Shown: positions 41,973 through 49,583 of the stretch, one piece after another
Layout of the letters: each line of letters starts with the position of its first letter
How positions within the stretch are numbered: the first letter of the stretch is position 1
Source: Paraburkholderia ferrariae NBRC 106233
GTDB taxonomy: Bacteria > Pseudomonadota > Gammaproteobacteria > Burkholderiales > Burkholderiaceae
Length of the DNA stretch: 49,583 nucleotides
Assembly (NCBI RefSeq): GCF_000685035.1
Contig: NZ_BAYB01000051.1
Location: forward strand, 1 to 49,583
Direction of reading: 5' to 3'
Program-made: the position numbers and the translations under genes
The notes under the pieces: generated by a model
What the model was told of the DNA's origin: nothing
Database searches by the model: none
The model's input: the letters and a program-made list of their open reading frames with translations, nothing else

Positions 41973-41994
41973 CGCGCGTACACACGTACGCGCG
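41973..41994 (+). repeat. Perfect hairpin between xylA and xylB
   Basis: CGCGCGTAC and GTACGCGCG form a 9-bp stem around ACAC with no T-run. It lies in the 71-bp gap after xylA and could protect the xylA message or tune xylB expression. Confidence 0.65.
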
Positions 41995-42012
41995 GCTGAC
42001 AAGGACGGAGAC

Positions 42013-43503
42013 ATGTTCATCGGAATCGACCTCGGCACGTCCGGCGTCAAGGCCGTGCTGCTCGACCGTGCGGGCGACGTGCTCGGCAGCGCGAGCGCGC
42101 CGCTCACGGCAAGCCGGCCGCACCCGCGCTGGTCCGAACAGGCGCCGCAAGACTGGTGGGAGGCGACCCGCATCGCGCTACGCGCGCTGATCGCGCAGGC
42201 CGCCGGTGCCGGCATCGGCGCTGCACAGATCGAAGCAATCGGCCTCACGGGGCAGATGCATGGCGCCACGCTGCTCGATGCAAACGGCGAAGTGCTGCGC
42301 CCCGCCATCCTGTGGAACGACGGCCGCTCGGACGCCGAATGTCTCGAACTCGAACGCGCGGTGCCCGAACTGCATGAAGTGGCGGGCAACCTGGCCATGC
42401 CGGGCTTCACGGCGCCCAAGCTGCTATGGGTGCGCAAGCACGAACCCGAGGTGTTCGCGCGTATCGCGCACGTTCTGCTGCCCAAGGACTATCTGCGCTA
42501 TCTGCTGACGGGCGACTTTGCGACCGACGCCTCCGACGCCGCCGGCACGCTCTGGCTCGACATCGCGAAGCGCGACTATAGCGATGCCTTGCTGGCCGCA
42601 TGCGGACTGACGCGCGAGCAGATGCCACGCGTTTTCGAGGGTAATCAGATTACCGGTACGCTGCTGCCGGCCCTGGCGCGCGAATTCGGTTTGCGCGAAG
42701 TGCCGGTGGTGGCGGGCGGCGGCGACAACGCGGCGGGCGCGGTCGGCGTGGGCATCGTGCGCCCCGGCGACGCCATGCTCTCGCTCGGCACGTCCGGCGT
42801 TTATTTCGCGGTGTCCGACGGTTTTCGCGCCAATCCCGATTCGGCCGTGCACAGCTTCTGTCACGCGCTGCCGCATACGTGGCATTTGATGTCGGTGATG
42901 CTCAACGCGGCCAGTTGTCTCGACTTCACGGCGCAACTGAGCGGCTACGAGAGTGTAGCGGCGCTGCTGGCGGATGCCGAAGCCAACGCGAACGAGGAAC
43001 GCGATGCGCGGCGCCCGTGGTTCCTGCCTTATCTGAGCGGGGAGCGCACGCCGCACAACAACGTCAACGCCAAGGGCGTTTTCTACGGCATGACGCCGCA
43101 GACCTCGCGTGCCGATCTCGCGAACGCAATGCTCGAAGGCGTGGGCTTCGCGCTGCTCGACGGCATGGATGCGCTGCATGCCGCCGGCCTCGTGCCGGAC
43201 TCGATCACGGTGATCGGCGGCGGGTCGCGCAGTGCGTACTGGACGCAGATGCTTGCCGACATCAGTGGCCGTGCGCTCACGCTGCGCGCGGGCGGCGAGG
43301 TGGGGCCCGCGCTGGGCGCCGCTCGCCTTGCTCACCTCGCGCTCGAGCCTCAGGCGGCGCTCGAAGCCGTGTGCCCGCAGCCGCCCGTCATCGCGGTACG
43401 CGAACCGGATGCCGTGCGCCATGCCTGGTATCGCGAGGCACGCCGTCCCACGTTTCATAGGCTCTATCGTGCATTAGAACCTGTTTTTGCCACCGGCGCC
43501 TGA
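42013..43503 (+). CDS. xylB: Xylulokinase
   Basis: A 496-residue FGGY-family kinase that phosphorylates D-xylulose to D-xylulose 5-phosphate. The phosphate-binding DLGTSGVKAVLLD is at residues 6-18, the family signatures GLTGQMHGATLLD and GLGGGDNAAGAVG-like catalytic Asp region are present, and the second signature GVGFALLDGMDAL lies near 375. GGACGGAGAC gives a strong ribosome site. Completes the xylose-to-pentose-phosphate steps with xylA. Confidence 0.95.
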   Translation: MFIGIDLGTSGVKAVLLDRAGDVLGSASAPLTASRPHPRWSEQAPQDWWEATRIALRALIAQAAGAGIGAAQIEAIGLTGQMHGATLLDANGEVLRPAILWNDGRSDAECLELERAVPELHEVAGNLAMPGFTAPKLLWVRKHEPEVFARIAHVLLPKDYLRYLLTGDFATDASDAAGTLWLDIAKRDYSDALLAACGLTREQMPRVFEGNQITGTLLPALAREFGLREVPVVAGGGDNAAGAVGVGIVRPGDAMLSLGTSGVYFAVSDGFRANPDSAVHSFCHALPHTWHLMSVMLNAASCLDFTAQLSGYESVAALLADAEANANEERDARRPWFLPYLSGERTPHNNVNAKGVFYGMTPQTSRADLANAMLEGVGFALLDGMDALHAAGLVPDSITVIGGGSRSAYWTQMLADISGRALTLRAGGEVGPALGAARLAHLALEPQAALEAVCPQPPVIAVREPDAVRHAWYREARRPTFHRLYRALEPVFATGA

Positions 43504-43519
43504 CTGTACCGGCGCCGGT
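43492..43519. terminator. Stem-loop at the end of xylB
   Basis: ACCGGCGCC (43492-43500) pairs with GGCGCCGGT (43511-43519) around the xylB stop codon. There is no T-run, so it is more likely a processing or attenuation hairpin between the catabolic and transport genes than a full terminator. Confidence 0.45.
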
Positions 43520-43691
43520 TACGCAAGAAGCCACGCGACCCTTCGAGTCGCTCTTACATAGTAGTCCTGTTGATATGCCGTTACGTCGTGCACGCGGATG
43601 CCCGTTCGCGCGCCTGCGTTTCGCAACCCTGGCAGTGCCGCTTTGCCGCACAGCGCGCAAGCGGCTTTCGACCATCAAGAGGAGTGGAGAC

Positions 43692-44720
43692 ATGAAATTG
43701 ACCAAACGTCGTTCGGTTCTGGGTTCGCTCATATGTGGGGCCGTGCTTGCGAGTCTCTCGCTTGCCGCTCCGCTCGCGCATGCGAGCAAGGATCATCCCG
43801 AGATCGGCTTCTGCATCGACGACCTGCGCGTCGAGCGCTGGTCGCGCGATCGCGACTACTTCGTCGCCGCCGCGCAGAAAATGGGCGCGACCGTTTCGGT
43901 GCAGTCGGCCGACGCGAGCGAGGAGCGCCAGATCTCGCAGATCGAGAACCTGATCTCGCGCGGTGTGGACGTGATCGTGATCGTGCCGTTCAATTCGAAG
44001 ACGCTCGGCAACGTGGTGGCCGAAGCGAAGAAGGCCGGCATCAAGGTGATCTCGTACGACCGCCTGATCCTCGATGCCGACATCGACGCCTATATCTCCT
44101 TCGACAACGAGAAGGTGGGCGAACTGCAGGCGCAGGGCGTCTATAACGCGCAGCCGAAGGGCAATTACTTCCTGCTGGGCGGCGCGCCCACCGACAACAA
44201 CGCCAAGATGCTGCGCGAAGGCCAGTTGAAGGTCCTCAAGCCCGCGATCGACCGCGGCGACATCAAGGTGGTGGGCCAGCAGTGGGTGCCGGAGTGGAGC
44301 GCTTCCACGGCGCTGCGCATCATGGAAGACGCGCTCACGGCGAACAACAACAAGATCGACGCGGTCGTGGCCTCGAACGACGGCACGGCGGGCGGCGCGA
44401 TCCAGGCGCTCGCCGCGCAGCATCTCGCCGGCAAGGTGCCGGTTTCGGGCCAGGATGCCGACCTCGCGGCCGTGCGGCGCGTGATTGCGGGCACGCAGAC
44501 GATGACGGTGTACAAGCCGCTCAAGCTGATCGCGGGCGAGGCCGCGAAGCTCGCGGTGCAACTCGCGAAGGGCGAGACGCCGGCGTATAACGCGCAATAC
44601 GACAACGGCAGGAAGAAGGTCGATACGATCCTGCTGCAGCCTACGCTGCTCACGAAGAGCAACGTCGATATCGTGGTCAAGGACGGCTTCTATACGCAGC
44701 AACAACTGGCAAGCCAGTAA
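43692..44720 (+). CDS. xylF: D-xylose-binding periplasmic protein
   Basis: A 342-residue substrate-binding protein for xylose ABC uptake. The first 34 residues are a signal peptide (KLTKRRSVLGSLICG start, then LAAPLAHAS cleavage region). Mature segments IGFCIDDLRVERWSRDRDYF and the DVIVIVPFNSKTL strand match XylF. ATG 43692 follows AAGAGGAGTGGAGAC, a very strong ribosome site, whereas the longer frame to 43575 has no signal peptide logic. It is followed by xylG and xylH. Confidence 0.95.
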   Translation: MKLTKRRSVLGSLICGAVLASLSLAAPLAHASKDHPEIGFCIDDLRVERWSRDRDYFVAAAQKMGATVSVQSADASEERQISQIENLISRGVDVIVIVPFNSKTLGNVVAEAKKAGIKVISYDRLILDADIDAYISFDNEKVGELQAQGVYNAQPKGNYFLLGGAPTDNNAKMLREGQLKVLKPAIDRGDIKVVGQQWVPEWSASTALRIMEDALTANNNKIDAVVASNDGTAGGAIQALAAQHLAGKVPVSGQDADLAAVRRVIAGTQTMTVYKPLKLIAGEAAKLAVQLAKGETPAYNAQYDNGRKKVDTILLQPTLLTKSNVDIVVKDGFYTQQQLASQ

Positions 44721-44793
44721 CGTCGGGCGGCCCGCGTGTGCGGCGCGCTGGCGGCGCCGCGCACCGGGCCCTTTGCAGCGAGGCGGAATGCGT

Positions 44794-46347
44794 ATGACCG
44801 AACCATTGCTGACGATGCGCGGCATCGTCAAGTCTTTCGCGGGCGTCAAGGCGCTCGACGGCATCGACCTCACCGTGCGGCCCGGCGAATGCGTGGGCCT
44901 GTGCGGCGAGAACGGCGCCGGCAAATCGACGCTCATGAAAGTGCTCTCGGGCGTGTACCCGCACGGCACCTGGGACGGCGAGATCCGCTGGGAGGGCGCG
45001 CCGCTCAAGGCGTCGAGCGTGCGCGACACCGAACGCGCGGGCATCGTCATCATTCACCAGGAACTGATGCTGGTGCCCGAGCTGACCGTGGCCGAGAACA
45101 TCTTCCTCGGCAACGAGATCACGCTGCCGGGCGGGCGCATGAACTATGCGGCCATGTACCGGCGCGCGGACGAGTTGCTGCGCGAACTGAAGATCGACGC
45201 GATCAACGTGGCGCAGCCCGTGATGAACTACGGCGGCGGCCACCAGCAACTGATCGAGATTGCCAAGGCGCTCAACAAGCGCGCGAAGCTCCTGATACTC
45301 GACGAGCCTTCGTCGTCGCTCACCGCGGCCGAAACGAAGATCCTGCTCGACATCGTGCGCGATCTGAAGCGCCGCGGCGTGGCCTGCGTGTACATCTCGC
45401 ACAAGCTCGACGAGGTCGATGCGGTGTGCGACACCGTCACGGTGATCCGCGACGGCAGGCACGTGGCCACCGAACCGATGGCTTCGCTCACCACCGATCG
45501 CATCATCGCCATGATGGTGGGGCGCGAGATCCGCAATCTCTTTCCGCGCGAGCCGCACGCGATCGGCGAGGTGATGTTCGAGGCCCGCAACGTGACCTGT
45601 TACGACGTGGCGAACCCGCGCCGCAAGCGCGTGGACGACGTGTCGTTCGCGGTGCGCCGCGGCGAGATCCTGGGCGTGGCGGGACTGGTGGGCGCCGGGC
45701 GTACGGAGACCATGCAGGCGATCTTCGGCGCGTATGCGGGCACCTGTTCGGCGACGGTGCTGCTCGACGGCAAGCCCTTGAAGATCCGCTCGCCGCTCGA
45801 CGCGATCCGCGCGGGCATTGCGATGGTGCCCGAAGACCGCAAGCGCCACGGTATTGTTCCGCAACTGGGGGTGGGGCACAACATCACGCTTTCGGTGCTG
45901 GAGCGCTATGCGAAGGGCGGCCGCATCGATGCCGCCGCCGAACTCGATACGATCCGCACGGAAATGCAGCGGCTCTCGGTGCGCGCGGCCAACCCCATGC
46001 TTTCGATTGCGAGCCTTTCGGGCGGCAACCAGCAGAAAGCCGTGCTCACGAAGATGCTGCTGACCAACCCGAAGGTGCTGATCCTCGACGAACCGACGCG
46101 CGGCGTGGACGTGGGCGCCAAGTACGAAATCTACAAGCTGATGTTCGAGCTCGCCAAACGCGGCGTGGCGATCGTGATGGTGTCCTCCGAATTGCCGGAG
46201 GTGCTCGGTATCAGCGATCGCGTGCTGGTGATCGGCGAGGGCGAGCTGCGCGGCGACTTCGTCAACGAAGGCCTCACGCAGGAACATATACTCGGCGCGG
46301 CGATCCAGAGCACGCGCCGTCAACCTGAAAGAGCGAGTGCAGCATGA
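44794..46347 (+). CDS. xylG: Xylose ABC transporter ATP-binding protein
   Basis: A 517-residue double ATPase that powers xylose uptake. The first nucleotide-binding domain has Walker A GENGAGKST, a GGGHQQ signature and Walker B LLILDEPSSSL; the second has a degenerate Walker A (VGAGRTE), signature LSGGNQQK and Walker B VLILDEPTRGVD. Only one fully canonical Walker A is usual for this sugar-transport class. ATG 44794 is preferred over 44788 since GAGGCGGA lies six bases before it. It overlaps xylH by 4 bp. Confidence 0.95.
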   Translation: MTEPLLTMRGIVKSFAGVKALDGIDLTVRPGECVGLCGENGAGKSTLMKVLSGVYPHGTWDGEIRWEGAPLKASSVRDTERAGIVIIHQELMLVPELTVAENIFLGNEITLPGGRMNYAAMYRRADELLRELKIDAINVAQPVMNYGGGHQQLIEIAKALNKRAKLLILDEPSSSLTAAETKILLDIVRDLKRRGVACVYISHKLDEVDAVCDTVTVIRDGRHVATEPMASLTTDRIIAMMVGREIRNLFPREPHAIGEVMFEARNVTCYDVANPRRKRVDDVSFAVRRGEILGVAGLVGAGRTETMQAIFGAYAGTCSATVLLDGKPLKIRSPLDAIRAGIAMVPEDRKRHGIVPQLGVGHNITLSVLERYAKGGRIDAAAELDTIRTEMQRLSVRAANPMLSIASLSGGNQQKAVLTKMLLTNPKVLILDEPTRGVDVGAKYEIYKLMFELAKRGVAIVMVSSELPEVLGISDRVLVIGEGELRGDFVNEGLTQEHILGAAIQSTRRQPERASAA

Positions 46348-47543
46348 CCCCCGACGTCACGACCCAACCCGCGCGCGAGGGCGCGCCGCACGGCGGCAGC
46401 GGTTTCGCCATGCGCTTTCAGCAACTGTTCGCGCGCTACAAGATCCTCGCGCTGCTCATCGCCGTGGCCGCGATCTGGGCGTTTTTCTCGGTGCTCACGC
46501 ACGGCGCGTTCATCACGCCGCGCAACGTCTCGAACCTGCTGCGGCAGATGTCGATTACGGGGATGCTCGCGTGCGGCATGGTGTTCGTCATCATCGCCGG
46601 GGAGATCGACCTCTCGGTGGGCTCGCTGCTGGGGCTGCTCGGCGGTGTGGCGGCCATACTCGACGCCAATCGCGGCTGGCCCATCGCTGCGACCGTACCC
46701 GCCGTGCTCGCGCTCGGCGTAGTGGTCGGGCTCTTCAACGGCTGGTGGTCCACTTACCGGCGCGTGCCGTCGTTCATCGTGGGGCTGGGCGGCATGCTGG
46801 CGTACCGGGGCATTCTGCTCGGCATTACGGGCGGTTCGACCATCGCGCCGGTCTCGGATAACTTCGTGTTCATCGGCCAGGGCTATTTGCCGCGTTTCGT
46901 GGGCGACACGCTGGCGGTCGTGCTGTTTGCGCTGCTCGCGCTACTCACGGTGCGCCAGCGTGCGAGCCGGCGCCGCTACCAGCTTCCCGTGGTGCCGCTC
47001 TGGCAGGACGGCGTGAAGATCGCCGGCGCGGGCGCGCTCGTGCTGGCGTTCGTGGTGGTGCTCGACAGCTATGGCGGCATTCCCGTGCCCGTGCTGCTGC
47101 TTCTCGCCCTGGTGGGCGTCTTTACGTGGATCGCGACGCAAACCGTGTTCGGGCGCCGCATTTATGCGGTGGGTTCGAATCTGGAAGCGACGCGCCTCTC
47201 CGGTGTCAACACGAACCGCGTGAAGCTCGCCATCTTCGCGCTGATGGGGCTCATGTGCGCGTTCGGCGGCATCGTCAACACGGCGCGCCTTGCGGCGGGG
47301 TCGCCTTCGGCGGGCACCATGGGCGAGCTCGATGCCATCGCAGCGTGCTTTATCGGCGGCACCTCGATGCGGGGCGGCTCCGGCACGGTGTATGGCGCAC
47401 TCATCGGCGCGCTCGTGATGGCGAGCCTCGACAATGGCATGTCGATGCTCGACGTGGACGCTTACTGGCAGATGATCGTGAAGGGCGGCATTCTCGTGCT
47501 GGCGGTGTGGGTGGATGTGGTGTCGGGGTCGAACCGGAGGTGA
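46344..47543 (+). CDS. xylH: Xylose ABC transporter permease
   Basis: A 399-residue permease with about ten membrane helices in the BPD_transp_2/XylH arrangement. It forms the pore for xylose with XylF and XylG. Conserved segments include FVIIAGEIDLSVGSLLGLLG and the late LDAIAACFIGGTSMRGGSGT. It starts within the xylG stop (ATGA overlap) and ends the operon. Confidence 0.95.
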   Translation: MTPDVTTQPAREGAPHGGSGFAMRFQQLFARYKILALLIAVAAIWAFFSVLTHGAFITPRNVSNLLRQMSITGMLACGMVFVIIAGEIDLSVGSLLGLLGGVAAILDANRGWPIAATVPAVLALGVVVGLFNGWWSTYRRVPSFIVGLGGMLAYRGILLGITGGSTIAPVSDNFVFIGQGYLPRFVGDTLAVVLFALLALLTVRQRASRRRYQLPVVPLWQDGVKIAGAGALVLAFVVVLDSYGGIPVPVLLLLALVGVFTWIATQTVFGRRIYAVGSNLEATRLSGVNTNRVKLAIFALMGLMCAFGGIVNTARLAAGSPSAGTMGELDAIAACFIGGTSMRGGSGTVYGALIGALVMASLDNGMSMLDVDAYWQMIVKGGILVLAVWVDVVSGSNRR

Positions 47544-47733
47544 GGGGATGTGCTTGCAGCGCGCGCAGCATCCCGGCTACGGTTGTGCGGTGCTGCCGCG
47601 CGCGGGATTGGATATTGGTTTCATCTGGTCCAGGACTTCGATATTGATCCGGGATGCCCTTCTGGACGTTGTCCGGGTCGAGGATTGGCTTGAGACGTGA
47701 GCAAGCAAGTACGCTCGGCGCTGATTCGCTGGT

Positions 47734-48051
47734 ATGTCCGAAGCGCTATCAAGAGGGGCTTTGAGGTATCGCAAGCAGCGCACGTGCAAGATTGCGATGT
47801 ATTTCGAGAGGCCACGGCGGTACGGTAAGGTAATCAGATTACCGTTCAGAGTGGCGATACGACTGCCTACCATCGCGAAGGCTGGCGCGGGAGGACTGCG
47901 AATCGCCATGACCCGCAGTCTGGGAGCGTTTGTGGGCCGGACTATTCCGGTAGTCGGGATAGTCATGCTGGGCTGGGACGCATTCTTGATCATGCAGAAG
48001 ACGATTTTTACGTACAACCGCCTCGCGAAGGCTGAAGACAGGGTTCCTTGA
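47734..48051 (+). CDS. Small membrane protein next to DUF1493
   Basis: A 105-residue basic protein with one C-terminal transmembrane segment (about 68-88, RTIPVVGIVMLGWDAFL) followed by a FTYNRLAKAEDR end. It resembles the small membrane partners often paired with DUF1493 genes. An internal ATG at 47797 (MYFERPRRYGK) is an alternative start. Function unknown. The 190 bp before it (47544-47733) contain a weak echo of the DUF1493 3' region. Confidence 0.6.
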   Translation: MSEALSRGALRYRKQRTCKIAMYFERPRRYGKVIRLPFRVAIRLPTIAKAGAGGLRIAMTRSLGAFVGRTIPVVGIVMLGWDAFLIMQKTIFTYNRLAKAEDRVP

Positions 48052-48052
48052 C

Positions 48053-48421
48053 ATGGCAGACCAGACCTGGGAAGCGCTTGAGGCTTTCGCACGTGAAGAA
48101 CTGGGCTGCCCGTTGTTTGGGCGCCTTGAGCTCAATCCGCGGTCACGCATCGAAGAAGATTTACGGCTGACCGGTGTGGACGCCGTTGAATTCATCGACA
48201 AGTGGGCTGAAAAGTTCAACATCGAGGCTCCGGATGGTTTTCCGTATTCCCGGTATTTTGGCCCGGATTCTCTGGACGTTGTGCGTGCGGTCGCAGGGCT
48301 ATTCTCGAAGAAGTTCCGCGATGTTCCGCTCGTGCCAATCACACTCGGGATGCTGGCTGAGGCCATGCGGCGCGGCAAATGGAATACGGCGGAAATCGAA
48401 GCAGCGAGCGCGCGCAACTAA
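48053..48421 (+). CDS. DUF1493 family protein (acyl-carrier-like)
   Basis: A 122-residue protein matching the DUF1493 family, whose fold resembles acyl carrier proteins but lacks the phosphopantetheine serine pattern. Key stretches are SRIEEDLRLTGVDAVEFIDK and FPYSRYFGPD. It starts one base after the previous gene's stop, so the two are a coupled pair. Such pairs occur scattered in proteobacterial genomes with no settled role. Confidence 0.8.
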   Translation: MADQTWEALEAFAREELGCPLFGRLELNPRSRIEEDLRLTGVDAVEFIDKWAEKFNIEAPDGFPYSRYFGPDSLDVVRAVAGLFSKKFRDVPLVPITLGMLAEAMRRGKWNTAEIEAASARN

Positions 48422-48912
48422 TTTGCGAAGGCGGGACGCTTTGTGACAGTCACAATCAGATCAGGTCCTCACGGCGATTTTGTATTCGCGTAATCGAAGG
48501 CCATGCCAACGCCACGATTGCAAACGAGTCACGTATGAGGTATCGGTAGCGGCCCATTCCTGCCATGTCTGTATGGCCCGCTGCCACGCTCCCCGTGTTC
48601 TGCCCGCGCGCTTTGATGTTCACGTGTGAGCGCGCACTCGGGACGGGGCCGCCATCCCGCCCATTTTCCCCGCGCGCGCAAGCGCGTTGCACATAGCGCG
48701 CGAGTCTCGCCAATTCCTGCCACAATGTTTTCGACCTCTGCCGTCCGGCTCATGCGCACGCGCGCAAGCTCGCCGCCGGCATGGGGCTCGTCCGCCGCAG
48801 CGCCGCGTTGCTCGCGCCGCCTGCCGCTTTGTCGCTTTTCCGGCGCACCTACGTGTCGCGCCGAGCTTCACGGCCGTGCGCCGTGCGGCTCCGAACTGGA
48901 GACAAGTCGACC
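48422..48912. other. Intergenic stretch before the Clp gene
   Basis: 491 bp without a supportable gene. CTGGAGACAAGTCGACC at the end serves the Clp gene. Several overlapping short frames exist on both strands but none shows family features or ribosome sites. No repeats or terminators were evident. Confidence 0.4.
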
Positions 48913-49583
48913 ATGCCAGTCCTCTGTGAAATCTGTAATGCCCGGCCTGCCGTTGCGCGCGTGACTGTCGTGCAAAACGGCCAGCGCAAGTCCATGTCGA
49001 TCTGCGACTACGACTACCGGCAACTGATGCGTCATCAAAGCATGCTCAACCCGTTCGATTCGCTGCTGGGTGGCGGCGGACTGTCGCGCTTTTTCGGCGG
49101 CGTGGGCGGCGAAGGCGAGCACGACGACGAACTCGCGGGCCTCGCCGCCGAAGTGCCGCGCGAATCCGTCGATGCCACCGACGCGTTCAGCGAGCAGACG
49201 ATGGAACTGCTGCAGCGCGCGGCGGAAAAGGCGCACGAGTTGCGCCGCAACGAACTCGACACGGAACATCTGCTCTACGTGCTGGCCGATACGGATGTAT
49301 GCGCAGCACTCCTCAAGGAGTTGAAACTCTCGCCGCAGGACATCAGAAGCTACATCGACGAGCACGCCAAGGAAGGTAACGCCGCTCCCGATGCGCCCAT
49401 CGACAAAATGACGATCTCGCCGCGCCTGAAAAAAGCATTCCAGTACGCGTTTCAGGCTTCGCGCGACCTGGGCCATTCGTATGTGGGCCCCGAGCATCTG
49501 CTGATTGGCCTCGCGGCCGTGCCTGATAGCCTCGCGGGCACGCTGCTCAAGAAGTATGGCGTGACGCCCGAAGCGCTGCGGCA
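48913..49583 (+). CDS. Clp-type AAA+ ATPase with N-terminal zinc finger, partial
   Basis: The first 223 residues of a Clp/Hsp100 ATPase; the window ends before the ATPase domains. A zinc-binding motif (Cys5, Cys8, Cys31) precedes a Gly-rich linker (LLGGGGLSRFFGGVGGEG) and a double Clp-N domain (FSEQTMELLQRAAEKAHELR; KKAFQYAFQASRDLGHSYVG). The zinc-finger plus Clp-N layout is known in some ClpA/ClpC-like chaperones. It would unfold proteins, perhaps with a peptidase. The ATG at 48913 follows GGAGAC. Confidence 0.85.
   Translation, partial: MPVLCEICNARPAVARVTVVQNGQRKSMSICDYDYRQLMRHQSMLNPFDSLLGGGGLSRFFGGVGGEGEHDDELAGLAAEVPRESVDATDAFSEQTMELLQRAAEKAHELRRNELDTEHLLYVLADTDVCAALLKELKLSPQDIRSYIDEHAKEGNAAPDAPIDKMTISPRLKKAFQYAFQASRDLGHSYVGPEHLLIGLAAVPDSLAGTLLKKYGVTPEALR

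Overview
The window looks like a Burkholderia/Paraburkholderia-type betaproteobacterial chromosome. It is GC-rich, carries the thrS-infC-rpmI-rplT-pheS-pheT-ihfA order, an IhfA with an extended N-terminus, and short-chain dehydrogenase and CoA-transferase genes in a style familiar from that group. No database search was run, so the assignment rests on recognised protein families and gene order.

Left arm (1-16444) is ordinary core genome. It holds an SDR dehydrogenase and an acyl-CoA thioesterase, a PAS-LuxR regulator facing the other way, the two subunits of a 3-oxoacid CoA-transferase with a strong terminator, an alpha/beta hydrolase, a RidA-like protein, relA (ppGpp synthetase), tRNA-Val(GAC), then the translation cluster thrS, infC (AUC start), rpmI, rplT, pheS, pheT, ihfA, a MerR-like regulator and tRNA-Pro(GGG).

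Middle (16445-33906) is an integrated element of about 17.5 kb. A 25-bp direct repeat of the tRNA-Pro 3' end marks its borders (16422-16446 and 33882-33906), and a tyrosine integrase sits just inside the left border. The original tRNA-Pro terminator is now beyond the right border (33912-33951). The element carries an unusual set of phage genes, nearly all on the minus strand: an RHH regulator, a lambda-gpI-like tail assembly protein, a 943-residue tape measure protein, an HK97 prohead protease fused to a major capsid protein, a second and different HK97-type major capsid protein, small unknowns, a zinc-finger protein, an HNH endonuclease, an endolysin and a 282-residue phage protein. I see no terminase, portal, tail tube or tail tip gene. 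It is therefore either a decayed prophage or a capsid-encoding satellite that borrows a helper's packaging and tail parts. Three plus-strand genes look like inserted cargo: a possible HEPN-type protein, an AT-rich potassium-channel-like protein and a membrane-anchored protein. Two ~100-bp copies of a structured repeat resemble C4-type phage antisense RNA; one lies just upstream of the channel gene. Two copies of a motif containing the T7-like start sequence CTATAGGGAGA lie upstream of the structural genes.

Right arm (33907-49583) returns to the chromosome: an EamA permease, an 876-bp gene-poor stretch, PagL lipid A deacylase, a DUF190 protein, 3-hydroxyacyl-CoA dehydrogenase, and a complete D-xylose locus (galM-like mutarotase and xylR leftward; xylA, xylB, xylF, xylG, xylH rightward). 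A small membrane protein/DUF1493 pair and the start of a Clp-type AAA+ ATPase with an N-terminal zinc finger close the window.
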